Assembly (NCBI RefSeq): GCF_018069755.1 | Contig: NZ_JAGQDE010000011.1 | Coordinates: forward strand, 62,001 to 126,000 | DNA length: 64,000 bases | Reading direction: 5' to 3' | Origin: Ideonella aquatica | Lineage (GTDB): Bacteria; Pseudomonadota; Gammaproteobacteria; Burkholderiales; Burkholderiaceae_C | Part shown: one piece after another, positions 52,328-61,235 of the stretch | Numbering within the stretch: the first letter of the stretch is position 1 | Layout of the letters: each line of letters starts with the position of its first letter | Translations under genes and position numbers: made by a program | Notes under the pieces: generated by a model | Seen by the model: only the letters and a program-made list of their open reading frames with translations | Database searches by the model: none | What the model was told of the DNA's origin: nothing

Positions 52328-53638
52328 TCAGCGCAGGTCGCGCGCCAGCCGCAGGCCGGTGAATTGCCAGCGCGCCTCGGCCGGGAAGAAGTTGCGGTAG
52401 CTGGCGCGGCGGTGGCCCGCCGGGGTGGCGAACGAGGCGCCACGCAGCACCGCCTGGTTGGCCATGAACTTGCCGTTGTACTCGCCCACCGCGCCGGCCC
52501 AGGGCCGGTAGCCGGGGTAGGCGGCGTAGGCGCTGGCGGTCCATTGCCAGGCCTCGCCGAAGGCCTGGCGCAGGCCGCCGCCCGCCTCGGGTGCGCTGGC
52601 GTGCAGCCACTGCGCCGCGGGATCGATCAGCGCACGGCGCTCGGGCGCGGCCTGCAGGCGGCGCGCGGCGTGCTCCCACTCCTGCTCGGTGGGCAGGCGC
52701 AGCGGCAGGCCGCTCTGCGCGGCGGCCCAGCGGGTGTAGGCGTCGGCCTCATAGAGGTTCAGGTGCAGCACCGGCTCGGCGGGGTCGGGCGCTTGCACGC
52801 CATGCAGCGTGAACAGGCCGTCGGCGGGCGCCGGCCCTTCCCAGTACAGCGGGGCCTGGGCACCGCTGCGCTGCACCCAGGCCCAGCCGTCGGACAGCCA
52901 CCAGCGCGGGCTGCGGTAGCCGCCATCGGCGATGAAGGCCGCGAACTCGGCCACGCTGACCAGGCGGTCAGCGAGCGCATGCGGCGCCAGCCAGTGGGGG
53001 TGGCGCGGGTCCTCGTTGTCGAAGCCGAAGCCGGAGCCGTCGTGGCCGATGTCGACGCGGCCGCCGTCGCAGACCAGCCAGCCCATCGTCTGCTCGGCCT
53101 CCACTGCGGGCCGCGGTGGCGCATCGCGGTAGGCCGGCCGCAGCGGGTTGGCCGACAGCAGGTGCTTCAGGTCGGTCAGCAGCAGCTCCTGGTGCTGCTG
53201 CTCGTGGTGCAGGCCCAGCTCAACCAGGCCGGCCGGTACGCGCTCGGGCTGCTGCTGCAGCAGCCGCGCCAGACGCTCGTCCACCGCCGCGCGGTAGGCC
53301 CGCACCTCGGCCAGCCCGGGGCGGGTGATCAGACCGCGCTCGGCCCGCGCATGCTGCGGGCCGATGGCCTGGTAGTAGCTGTTGAACAGCACCCGGTAGG
53401 CCGGGTGGTGGGGCCGGAAGCCGGGCTCGGCGGCTTCCAGCACCAGGGTCTCGAAGAACCAGGTGGTGTGGGCCAGGTGCCACTTGGCCGGGCTGGCGTC
53501 GGGCATGCTCTGCGCCTGCGCATCGGCCTCGCTGAGCGGCGCGACCAGCGCTTCGGTCTGCGCGCGCACCGCGCGCAGGCACTGCAGCAGCGCGGCCGCG
53601 TCGGCGGGGGATGGTGGTTCGGTGGACAGCGGCGGCAC
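52328..53638 (-). CDS. egtB: EgtB-like ergothioneine biosynthesis protein (iron-dependent sulfoxide synthase)
   Basis: About 436 residues. The N-terminal DinB-like domain has SPAKWHLAHTTWFFETLVL and ELGLHHEQQHQELLLTDL, supplying the three iron-binding histidines. The C-terminal FGE-sulfatase/lectin-like domain has LPTEQEWEHAARR, FGEAWQWTASAYAAYPGY and the end LRGASFATPAGHRRASYRNFFPAEARWQFTGLRLARD. The enzyme couples trimethylhistidine and a thiol with oxygen. The start is uncertain: GTG 53638 (VPPLSTEPPSPAD) fits the family best; GTG 53677 and 53719 are in frame. It lies 23 bases upstream of selD on the same strand. The partner egtD-like gene is about 6 kb away. Confidence 0.88.
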   Translation of the reverse strand: MPPLSTEPPSPADAAALLQCLRAVRAQTEALVAPLSEADAQAQSMPDASPAKWHLAHTTWFFETLVLEAAEPGFRPHHPAYRVLFNSYYQAIGPQHARAERGLITRPGLAEVRAYRAAVDERLARLLQQQPERVPAGLVELGLHHEQQHQELLLTDLKHLLSANPLRPAYRDAPPRPAVEAEQTMGWLVCDGGRVDIGHDGSGFGFDNEDPRHPHWLAPHALADRLVSVAEFAAFIADGGYRSPRWWLSDGWAWVQRSGAQAPLYWEGPAPADGLFTLHGVQAPDPAEPVLHLNLYEADAYTRWAAAQSGLPLRLPTEQEWEHAARRLQAAPERRALIDPAAQWLHASAPEAGGGLRQAFGEAWQWTASAYAAYPGYRPWAGAVGEYNGKFMANQAVLRGASFATPAGHRRASYRNFFPAEARWQFTGLRLARDLR

Positions 53639-53778
53639 GCTCGGCCCGGTGGAAGCCCGATCAGCGGCCAGTATCACCGAAGCGTCTCGCCCGGCTGTAA
53701 GGAATCGCCCCGTTTGCACGACGAAGGGGGATCACCGGCCGTCGGCCGGTGTCTTGTCCACCGATCGAAGGAGACCCC

Positions 53779-54171
53779 ATGATGAACCGCCGCTGGCTGC
53801 TGGGCAGCCTGTTCGCTGCCACCCTGTCCACCCTGGCCCCGCTGGCCCAGGCGCTGGAGACCCAGCCCTACACCGCCCAGGCCCTGGCCGCGGCCCAGCA
53901 GGCCGGCCAGCCGGTGGCGCTGCACTTCCATGCCGACTGGTGCCCGACCTGCCGGCAGCAGACCACCGTGCTGAATCAGCTCAAGGCCGATCCGGCGCTG
54001 AAGCTGACCGTGCTGGTCGTCAACTACGACAACGAGAAGGACCTGCGCAAGGCGCTGCAGGTGCGCACCCAGTCGACCGTCATCGTCTACAAGGGAGCCA
54101 CTGAAAAGGCCCGCATCGCCGGCGAGACCGCGCCCGACAAGATCCGCGCCGCGCTGCAGGCCGCTCTCTGA
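53779..54171 (+). CDS. Periplasmic thioredoxin-like protein
   Basis: A 130-residue protein with a Sec signal peptide (MMNRRWLLGSLFAATLSTLAPLAQA). The mature part has the active site LHFHADWCPTCRQQTTVL (CPTC) and cis-Pro replaced by a Thr-rich RTQSTVIVYKG segment. ATG 53779 follows AAGGAGA. It precedes a CcdA-like membrane gene by ten bases; the pair would take reducing power from the cytoplasm to periplasmic targets, for example cytochrome c maturation or oxidised sulfur compounds. It is divergent from egtB. Confidence 0.85.
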   Translation: MMNRRWLLGSLFAATLSTLAPLAQALETQPYTAQALAAAQQAGQPVALHFHADWCPTCRQQTTVLNQLKADPALKLTVLVVNYDNEKDLRKALQVRTQSTVIVYKGATEKARIAGETAPDKIRAALQAAL

Positions 54172-54181
54172 TCGGTCGGCG

Positions 54182-54907
54182 ATGGTGTCGTTTCCCGAAC
54201 TGGGCCTGAGCCTGGCCGCCGGCAGCCTGACCACGCTCAGCCCCTGCGTGTTCCCACTGCTGCCGCTGGTGCTGGGGGGTGCGCTGCAGGCCAACCGGCT
54301 GGCGCCGGTGGCGCTGGGCCTGGGCATGGCCAGCTCCTTTGCCGGCATCGGCATGCTGCTGGGCGCGGCCGGCCCGGCGCTGGGCCTGGATGGCGACCTG
54401 GTACGTGTGGCCGGCGCCTGGCTGCTGATCGCCTTTGCGCTGGTGATGCTGATCCCTGCGTGGAATGAGCGCTTCACGTTGCTGATGGCGCCGCTGGCCA
54501 GTGGGGCGAACGCCGCATCCTCGCGTCTGTCGGGCGGCTCGCTGGCCAGCGCCTTCGGCCTGGGCGCCGTGCTGGGCCTGGTCTGGAGCCCCTGCTCCGG
54601 GCCGCTGCTGGCCTCGGCGCTGACGCTGGTGGCCAGCGAGGGCGGCGTGGCGCGCGGGGGCCTGATCCTGGGCGTCTTCGGCCTGGGTGCGGCGATTCCG
54701 CTGGTGGCAGTGGCCTATGCCTCGCGCGCCGGCTTCCAGCGCGTGCGCGGCTGGGTGCTGGGGCGCATCGGCCTGGTCAAGAACGTCTTTGCGCTGCTGC
54801 TGGGCGGCATGGGCGTGTTGATCCTGAGCGGCGGCGACAAGTGGCTGGAGGCGCGGGTGAACAACTGGCTGCCCGAGGGCTGGCTGACCTTGACCACATT
54901 GTTCTGA
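54182..54907 (+). CDS. CcdA/DsbD-type cytochrome c biogenesis membrane protein
   Basis: A 241-residue protein with about six membrane helices. The reactive cysteines are in the usual positions: Cys in LTTLSPCVFPLLPLVLGGAL of the first helix and Cys in GLVWSPCSGPLLASALTL of the fourth. CcdA-type proteins relay electrons from cytoplasmic thioredoxin to periplasmic partners. The partner is probably the thioredoxin-like protein encoded ten bases upstream. The gene converges with the pectinacetylesterase-like gene, leaving 15 bases between stops. Confidence 0.9.
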   Translation: MVSFPELGLSLAAGSLTTLSPCVFPLLPLVLGGALQANRLAPVALGLGMASSFAGIGMLLGAAGPALGLDGDLVRVAGAWLLIAFALVMLIPAWNERFTLLMAPLASGANAASSRLSGGSLASAFGLGAVLGLVWSPCSGPLLASALTLVASEGGVARGGLILGVFGLGAAIPLVAVAYASRAGFQRVRGWVLGRIGLVKNVFALLLGGMGVLILSGGDKWLEARVNNWLPEGWLTLTTLF

Positions 54908-54922
54908 ACGCCAACCCAGTGC

Positions 54923-56278
54923 TCATCTGGCGGTCTTGTTGACGAAGCGGCAGGCCGAGGTGGTCTGGCCGTTCTGCTTGTCGCGGTAGCAGGACAGGGC
55001 ATAGGCCAGGCTCACCCGGCTGGTCTTGCCGGTCCGCACCATGCGCGGCGGCGCCGGGTGGCTGCCATCGTCGGTGGCCAGGAAGGTGCCGTTGTTCATG
55101 CCCTGCACATGCTCGCGCTTCGAGAAATTGGGCCGGAACACGCCCATCCACGCCGGGAACAGCGCGCCGCCAGCGGTGATGCCCGCGCGGATCTGCTGCG
55201 TGCTCAGGCCGTCAGGGTTGTTGATCTCGTCCCACTCGTAGTCGCCGTGGATCACCCCGTCGTGGGCGTTCTCAGCCACGAAGGCCGGCGTGGTGATGTA
55301 CTCCAGCAGCAGGCGACCGGCGTTGTTGCACAGGTGGCGGTCCGGGTAGGTGGGATAGGCGTCGCCACAGGACTGATCCACCGAGATGTTCTCGGAGATC
55401 ACCACGTCTGCGCTGCCCCCCGACCAGTAGGACAAGGCCTTCAGCACGTTCTGGTCCTTGACGCTCAGGTCCAGGCCGACCGCGTCGCTGGAGTCGATGA
55501 TGCCCCAGACCGTCGGCCCGCCTTCGATCACCGGCGGGCTTTTCAGATGGGCTGCCAACTGATCGAGGTGAGAGGCCAGGCCGCCGGCGCCGGCGGATTG
55601 TCCATACAGCACTACCTCACTGCTCGCATCGTCAGGCCGGTACCTCGGATCGACCGTCACCCCACCTCCACCCGAGTCGACCTTGCCTTTCTTGACGATG
55701 TCGACCACTGCCTCGGCAATGTGGGCGCCATTGAAGACGATCGGCATCTCCAGCGGCAGGCCGTTGGCATCCAGGCCGGTCATCGTCTGCTGGCCACCAC
55801 GCCCCTTCCAGGTGTCGGACGAGCAGTAGTGGACATGGATCTTGTTGAAGTGCCGGAACGGATTGGCGAGCAGCGTGAGAGGGGAGTTGCCGTCCTCGTC
55901 CAGGATGCCCTGGTGGTCGAAGTCGGACATGTTGGCCGCGCCACCGTCGCCCACCATGTTGTCGTGGCTGCCAATGGGCGGCGATGTCCCGTCCAGATCA
56001 TTCCAGCGCTCCAGGCAGGAGGCATTGCTGAAGCAGGAGCCACCGCCCTGGAAGACGATCAGCCACTTCTTGCGGTAGGCGGCCTTGGTGGTCTTGCGCA
56101 CGTAGTATCGGGCCACGCTGCCATCGTTGCAGGTGGCGTTGCCATAGACCGAGGTGTCGATCGAGCGCTGTGTCGCCGGCTGCGCACCGGCCACCACACT
56201 CGGTGCGGACACCAGGCCCCACAAGGCCACCAGGGCGGTCACCAGGGCAGACGCTCTCGGGGGGCAGGACATGGGCAT
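54923..56278 (-). CDS. Secreted pectinacetylesterase (PAE/Notum)-family hydrolase
   Basis: A 451-residue protein with a signal peptide (residues about 1-30, ending SVVAGA). The alpha/beta-hydrolase core shows the PAE landmarks: KKWLIVFQGGGSCFSNASCLERW (oxyanion region), IHVHYCSSDTWKG, the nucleophile elbow VLYGQSAGAGGLASHLDQL with Ser, and ADVVISENISVDQSCG. The final His lies in the C-terminal third. Family members deacetylate pectin in plants or act on lipid-modified proteins (Notum). The bacterial substrate is unknown; an acetylated glycan is plausible. ATG 56278 has GGAG upstream. It lies just downstream of the SARP-type regulator on the same strand. Confidence 0.8.
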   Translation of the reverse strand: MPMSCPPRASALVTALVALWGLVSAPSVVAGAQPATQRSIDTSVYGNATCNDGSVARYYVRKTTKAAYRKKWLIVFQGGGSCFSNASCLERWNDLDGTSPPIGSHDNMVGDGGAANMSDFDHQGILDEDGNSPLTLLANPFRHFNKIHVHYCSSDTWKGRGGQQTMTGLDANGLPLEMPIVFNGAHIAEAVVDIVKKGKVDSGGGGVTVDPRYRPDDASSEVVLYGQSAGAGGLASHLDQLAAHLKSPPVIEGGPTVWGIIDSSDAVGLDLSVKDQNVLKALSYWSGGSADVVISENISVDQSCGDAYPTYPDRHLCNNAGRLLLEYITTPAFVAENAHDGVIHGDYEWDEINNPDGLSTQQIRAGITAGGALFPAWMGVFRPNFSKREHVQGMNNGTFLATDDGSHPAPPRMVRTGKTSRVSLAYALSCYRDKQNGQTTSACRFVNKTAR

Positions 56279-56366
56279 GGCAGTCTCCAGCGTTGGCGGG
56301 TGGGGGAGTGCGCGGTGCGTCTCACTCCGATGGCGGCAGCCTACGACCGGCGCCGTCACAGCAGCG

Positions 56367-59300
56367 TCACACCGGTGCGGCCAGACCCAGAGCGGCGTAC
56401 AGCGGATGCGCGACGTAGCTGCCCCGGTGCTCGGCGGGCAGTTGGGGCCAGACCACCTCGTCCAGCCAGCGCTGGGCCCCGTGGCGGGTGGCCTGCGCCC
56501 CGGCCGCGTCGCCGTGCGCGTCGAGGGCCTGTGCCGCCATCGCCCGCATCTCCATGCCGTTGACGGCGCCGTGCGCCGTGCCCTGCGCCAGCAGCACCAG
56601 CGCCTGGCGGGCCTGCTCGGCGGCCGGGCCGGGCTCGCTGCGGCGCAGGGCCAGCCCGGCCAGGCGGCCGTGGGCCAGCAGGGCGCCGGGCAGGAACTCG
56701 ATCCGCCGGGCGTCGGCCAGCGCCTGCTCAGCCAGCGGCCCGCCCACCTCTGGCGGCAGGGCCAGGGCGGCATGCAGCTGGACCCGCACACGCAACGAAT
56801 CGGGCAGCTGCGGCCCGCAAGACGCCACGGCCTGTTCGGCGGCCTGCGCCGCCAGCGCCGGCTGGCCGGCCTGCCACCAGGCCCGCACGCGCAAGGTCAG
56901 CCGCAGGCCGCGCCGCTGCGGCAGCCACTGCTCTTCAGGCAAGCCGCTCAGCTCGGCCAGGGCCTGGTCCGGGCGGTTCACCGACAGGCACCACTCGGCC
57001 ATCTGCTCCTCGGCGGCATGGCGCAGCAGGCTGAGCGGCGCCGTCTGGCGCGCGTAGTCCAGGGTGTCGCTCAGCAGCGCCAGCGCCTCGGCGTGGCGGC
57101 CCAGACCCAGCAGGGCGTAGCTCAGGTTCAGGTCATTGGTGCGCCCCTGCAGGTTGTCGCCCAGCCGGGCCAGCGTGGCGCGGGCCTGCTGGGCGATCGC
57201 CACGGCATCCCGCGCCCGCCCCACATGGACATACTGGCCGACGAGATTGCATTGCGCGCTGGCGGCGTCGGCCACATGGCCGATGCGCTGGGCGATCGCA
57301 ATCTGCCGCTCCACCGCCTGCGAGGCAAGCGCCATCCGGCCTGCGTAGTGGCGCACCACGCCCAGGTGTCCCCACAGCTCGCAGGCCAGACGGGGGTCGG
57401 CCACGCCATCGAAGCGCGGCCACAGCGGCTCGACCGTGTCCACGGCCTGACCCGCCTGGCCGCCCAAGGCCTGCGCCACCGCCAGCGCGAGCTGGGCGCG
57501 CAGGTGCAGGTCGCTGTCCGGCGAGCTGCAGGCCATGGCCTGGCGAGCCAGCTCGATCGCCGGGCTCACCTCTCCCGCCCACACGGCCACCATGCTGCGC
57601 TCCATCGCCCAGGGCGCCAGGCCACCCAGCGCCTGCGCGGCGTCGCCCAAGGTGTCCAGCCAGAGCCGCACGGCCGCCAGGCCCTCGCAGACCATGCACA
57701 GCGGCACCGCCAGCAGACGGGTGTCAAAGGCGCGCTGGGCCTGCCCGGCCTGGTCGAACCAGTCGGCGGCCTGGCGCAAGTGGGCCAGCTGCGCATCGCG
57801 TTGCCCCCGCTGCTCGGCCGACTGTGCCGCCTGCAGCCCCGCCTGCGCCGCGGCCGACCACGCGCCGGCACAGGCATGGTGCCGGGCGATGCGCTCGAAC
57901 GGCGCGCCCAGGCGACTCAGGCTGCCCGCCACCTGGCCGTGCAGCGGTGGTCTGAGGGCCTGCGGCAGGCCCCGCAGCAGGGCGTCCAGCATCGACTCGT
58001 GGGTGATCTGGCCGCCGCGCAGGATCTGCGCCGCCTCCAGCTCGGCCCAGGGCTGCGCCAGCGCCAGCAGGGCACAGCCCAGCACATCGGCCGCCACCTC
58101 GGCCTGGAAGTCGGCGCCAGCAACTGCTGCCACGCGGGCCAGCTGCAGCGCCGCCGGGCTGAGGGTGCCCAGCCGGCGCTCAAGCAGCACTTCCACCGAG
58201 TCCGGCAGGCGCACGTCGCCCTGCGGCGCGCCCCGCAACAACCAGTCCTTGAGCATCTCCAGCGCGAACAGCGGGTTGCCGCCCCAATGCCGCGACAGGG
58301 GCTCGATCAGCATGGCCTGGTCGCCGTGTGGCAGGTCAAGGCTGTGCACCAGCTCGACCAGCGCGCCCTCGTCCAGGGCTTGCAGCCGCAGCGGCACCGC
58401 CCGCTGCGAGTCAGTAAGCACCGCGCCCAGCCAGCGGCTCAGCGGCGCCGGCGCCGTGGCCTCGCGCGCCGCCAGGCCCAGGCGCGGCAGGGGCCGACTG
58501 AGCCAGCGCCGCAGCAGTTGCAGCGAGGCCGCGTCGGCGTGCTGCAGGTCGTCGATCAGCAGGCCATGCAGCCCGCCGGCCACGGCCTGGTCCAGCCACT
58601 GCTCGGCCGCAGCGGCCAGCAGCTTGTCGTGACCCGGGCCCTCGGGCGCCGGCCCCCACTCGGGGATCAGACGGGCCAGCTCATGCACCGGGTCGGGGGG
58701 ACGCAGCGCCGGGCAAGCCATCACGACCCGTATCAAGGACACCAGCACGGCGTAGGGCACGCCCTCGTCGCCGGGACGGGCCGCGACCGCAGCAACACCG
58801 GGCGGGCAGGCCAGGCCATGGTCCGCCAGCAGCCGGGACTTGCCCAGTCCCGCGTCGCCCAGCAGCACAAAGGCCTGGCCGCTCTGCCAGGCCAGGTGCA
58901 TGCGGGCGCACTCGTCGGCGCGACCGACCAGCCGCGGCGGGCGCAGCAGGCTGGGCGGCAGCGACCGCCGTTGCGGTGGCGGCTCGACACGCTCGACCTG
59001 GGCCAGCAAGGCCAGCGTCTCGGCGCCCGGGCGCAGGCCCAGCTCGGCGCGCAGCACCTGCTCGCAGCGCTCGAAGGCAGCCACGGCTGCGGCGCGGTCG
59101 CCGCGCAGGTAGTGCGCCTGCATCAGACGGCGCCAGGCGTGCTCGTGCAGACTGTCCAGGCCCAGGGCACGCTCGATCAGCCCGATCGCCCCGGCCAGCT
59201 CTCCCCGCTCGCTCATCCGGGCGGCTCGCCCCAGCAGGCGGTCGATCTGTCGCCCCCGCCATTGCAGGCGGGCCTGCTGGACCCAGGCCTCCAGCAGCTC

Positions 59301-59666
59301 AGACTCGGCGCTGAAGTCCAGCGCCGCCAGCAGTTCGGGCGTGTCAACGGCCTCGTCGTCCAGATCGACGCTGGCGTCCTCGGCCAGGCGCAGCGGTCCA
59401 GCCAGGCCGATCAGGTCGCCGCCGACCTCCTGGCGCAGGCGGAACAGCCGCTGGCGCAGATTGGCCTGGGCCCGGGCCTGTGCCACGTCCGGCCACAGCA
59501 GCGCAGCCATGTGCTCGCGCGGCTGCTCGCCCAGCAGCGCCAGGCGGGCCAGCAGCGCGGCGTCCTTGCGCTGCAGTGTCTGCCAGTCGCCCTCAGCGGT
59601 GCGCCAGGCGGGCGTGCCCAGCAGGCGCAGATGCCAGCGGGGGGTGGGCGGCCGCGTCGCACACAT
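56367..59666 (-). CDS. Large SARP/LAL-like transcriptional regulator (BTAD plus ATPase)
   Basis: A 1099-residue protein. Residues about 10-100 form a winged-helix module (LRLLGTPAWRT, then RKDAALLARLALLGEQPREHMAALLWPD, QRLFRLRQEVG). A bacterial transcriptional activator (BTAD) TPR domain follows to about 225 (EHAWRRLMQAHYLRGDRAAAVAAFERCEQVLRAELG). An AAA ATPase has Walker A in FVLLGDAGLGKSRLLA and Walker B in LHGLLIDDLQHADAAS. The last 500 residues are TPR-like helices. Such proteins sense a signal through the TPR part and activate nearby genes. ATG 59666. It lies 12 bases downstream of egtD and upstream of the pectinacetylesterase-like gene, on the same strand as both. Confidence 0.87.
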   Translation of the reverse strand: MCATRPPTPRWHLRLLGTPAWRTAEGDWQTLQRKDAALLARLALLGEQPREHMAALLWPDVAQARAQANLRQRLFRLRQEVGGDLIGLAGPLRLAEDASVDLDDEAVDTPELLAALDFSAESELLEAWVQQARLQWRGRQIDRLLGRAARMSERGELAGAIGLIERALGLDSLHEHAWRRLMQAHYLRGDRAAAVAAFERCEQVLRAELGLRPGAETLALLAQVERVEPPPQRRSLPPSLLRPPRLVGRADECARMHLAWQSGQAFVLLGDAGLGKSRLLADHGLACPPGVAAVAARPGDEGVPYAVLVSLIRVVMACPALRPPDPVHELARLIPEWGPAPEGPGHDKLLAAAAEQWLDQAVAGGLHGLLIDDLQHADAASLQLLRRWLSRPLPRLGLAAREATAPAPLSRWLGAVLTDSQRAVPLRLQALDEGALVELVHSLDLPHGDQAMLIEPLSRHWGGNPLFALEMLKDWLLRGAPQGDVRLPDSVEVLLERRLGTLSPAALQLARVAAVAGADFQAEVAADVLGCALLALAQPWAELEAAQILRGGQITHESMLDALLRGLPQALRPPLHGQVAGSLSRLGAPFERIARHHACAGAWSAAAQAGLQAAQSAEQRGQRDAQLAHLRQAADWFDQAGQAQRAFDTRLLAVPLCMVCEGLAAVRLWLDTLGDAAQALGGLAPWAMERSMVAVWAGEVSPAIELARQAMACSSPDSDLHLRAQLALAVAQALGGQAGQAVDTVEPLWPRFDGVADPRLACELWGHLGVVRHYAGRMALASQAVERQIAIAQRIGHVADAASAQCNLVGQYVHVGRARDAVAIAQQARATLARLGDNLQGRTNDLNLSYALLGLGRHAEALALLSDTLDYARQTAPLSLLRHAAEEQMAEWCLSVNRPDQALAELSGLPEEQWLPQRRGLRLTLRVRAWWQAGQPALAAQAAEQAVASCGPQLPDSLRVRVQLHAALALPPEVGGPLAEQALADARRIEFLPGALLAHGRLAGLALRRSEPGPAAEQARQALVLLAQGTAHGAVNGMEMRAMAAQALDAHGDAAGAQATRHGAQRWLDEVVWPQLPAEHRGSYVAHPLYAALGLAAPV

Positions 59667-59678
59667 GGGCGTGGGCGA

Positions 59679-60644
59679 TCACGCCGCCAGCATCACCGAG
59701 AACCCGCCCGCGTCATCGCTCCAGTGCTGGCAGTCGCGGTAGCCGGCCTCATGCAGCAGCGCCTCGAAGGCTTCGGGCGTCCACTTGTAGGCATGCTCGG
59801 TCAGCAGGCGATCGCCGGCCATGAAGTGGCGCTCGCCGCCGGGCCAGTGCACGGCGGTGGCGTGGCGAGCCTCAAGGTGCATCTCGATGCGCGAGGCTGC
59901 CACGTCGAAGAACGCGATGTGGCGCCAGTCGGCCGGCCGGAAGTCGCTGCCCAGCACGCGGTTCAGGTGGCGCAGCAGATTCAGGTTGAAGGCCGCGGTC
60001 ACGCCCAGCGCGTCGTCGTAGGCGGCGTTCAACACGGCCGCCGGCTTGACGCGGTCAACGCCGATCAGCAGCGCCCCGCCCTGGCTGAGCGCACGCGCCT
60101 CGCGCAGCAGGCGCAGCGCCTGCGCGGGTGCGAAGTTGCCGATGCTGGAGCCGGGGTAGAAGACCAGCGACGGCCCGACATCGGTGCCCAGCGCCTCGGG
60201 CGGCAGCGCCAGTCGGGCCGAGAAATCCAGGCCCACGCCCACCAGCGCCAGCGCCGGGTGGGCCGGCTGCAGCGCCCACAGCGCCTCGCGCAGGTAGTCG
60301 ACCGAGATGTCCAGCGCCACATAGCGCCGCGGCCGCAGCATCCCGAACAGCGACGCGGCCTTGCGGCAGCTGCCGGCGCCGGGCTCGACCAGCACCGGCC
60401 GCGGGCCCAGCCGCGCATGCACCGCCGCCGCGATCGCGGCGCCGTGGCGCTCGAAGATCGCCGCCTCGGTGCGGGTGAGGTAGTACTCGTCCAGCGCGGT
60501 GATCGCCTCGAAGAGGCGCGAGCCCAGCGCGTCGTAGAAGAACTTGGGCGACACCGCAGCGGGCTGCGCCAGCAGGCCTAGCGCCGCCTCGCGCGCCAGC
60601 GCTGCGGGGTCGATCTGGTGCAGGTCCAGAAACAGCGGGCTCAT
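59679..60644 (-). CDS. egtD: EgtD-like L-histidine N-alpha-methyltransferase
   Basis: A 321-residue SAM-dependent enzyme. Landmarks are SPKFFYDALGSRLFEAITALDEYYLTRTE, the SAM site VLVEPGAGSCRKAASLF, LDISVDYL, VFYPGSSIGNF, and ALLIGVDRVKPAAVLNAAYDD. EgtD trimethylates histidine to hercynine, the substrate of EgtB. ATG 60644 was chosen; the upstream open frame is antisense shadow of the peroxidase gene. It is followed by the SARP-type regulator and preceded, 23 bases upstream, by glutathione peroxidase, giving a thiol-redox theme. EgtB lies about 6 kb away in a different transcription unit. Confidence 0.9.
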   Translation of the reverse strand: MSPLFLDLHQIDPAALAREAALGLLAQPAAVSPKFFYDALGSRLFEAITALDEYYLTRTEAAIFERHGAAIAAAVHARLGPRPVLVEPGAGSCRKAASLFGMLRPRRYVALDISVDYLREALWALQPAHPALALVGVGLDFSARLALPPEALGTDVGPSLVFYPGSSIGNFAPAQALRLLREARALSQGGALLIGVDRVKPAAVLNAAYDDALGVTAAFNLNLLRHLNRVLGSDFRPADWRHIAFFDVAASRIEMHLEARHATAVHWPGGERHFMAGDRLLTEHAYKWTPEAFEALLHEAGYRDCQHWSDDAGGFSVMLAA

Positions 60645-60667
60645 CGCAGCGCTGTCCCTGGGCCGGC

Positions 60668-61147
60668 TCAGAGCGCCGCTTCGATGTCGGCGGCGATCTT
60701 CTCGGGCGTGTCCTGCGGTGCGTAGCGGCCCAGCACTGCGCCGTCGCGGCCGATCAGGAACTTGGTGAAGTTCCACTTGATGGCCTCGCTGCCCAGCAGG
60801 CCCGGCTTGGCCTTCTTCAGGTACTGCCACAGCGGGTGCGCGCCACTGCCGTTAACCTCGACCTTGGCCATCATCGGGAAGCTGACGCCGTAGTTCAGCT
60901 CACAGAACGACGAGATCTCGTCATTGCTGCCCGGGTCCTGGCCGCCGAACTCGTTGCTGGGGAAGCCCAGCACCGTCAGGCCACGCTCGCCATAGCGCTC
61001 CCACAGGGTCTGCAGACCCTTGAACTGCGGCGTGAAGCCACAGGCGCTGGCGGTGTTGACGATCAGCAGCACGCGGCCGCGGTAGTCGGCCAGCTTCACC
61101 GGCTTGCCGTTGATGTCGGTGGCGTCGAAGTCGTAGAGGCTGGGCAT
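60668..61147 (-). CDS. Glutathione peroxidase
   Basis: A 159-residue enzyme of the GPx/BtuE family, normal length. The peroxidatic Cys36 lies in LLIVNTASACGFTPQ, and the other family blocks are FGGQDPGSNDEISSFC and IKWNFTKFLIGRDG, which supply the Gln and Trp-Asn of the catalytic tetrad. It is the Cys form, no selenocysteine. It reduces hydroperoxides using thioredoxin or glutathione in the cytoplasm. ATG 61147. It is first in a likely transcription unit with egtD and the SARP-type regulator. Confidence 0.95.
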   Translation of the reverse strand: MPSLYDFDATDINGKPVKLADYRGRVLLIVNTASACGFTPQFKGLQTLWERYGERGLTVLGFPSNEFGGQDPGSNDEISSFCELNYGVSFPMMAKVEVNGSGAHPLWQYLKKAKPGLLGSEAIKWNFTKFLIGRDGAVLGRYAPQDTPEKIAADIEAAL

Positions 61148-61235
61148 GGCAGTGGGGCGACGGGCAGCGCGGGGGAAGGGGCCCTGATCTTAGTGCGCCC
61201 CTTGAAACCCACGCTGCACAGCAGGGCAGCCGCCC

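Noticed and set aside
56154-60581. 1475-codon + strand frame opposite the SARP regulator and egtD
   Set aside because: Antisense shadow; no domain seen, whereas the minus strand has intact Walker, BTAD and EgtD motifs.
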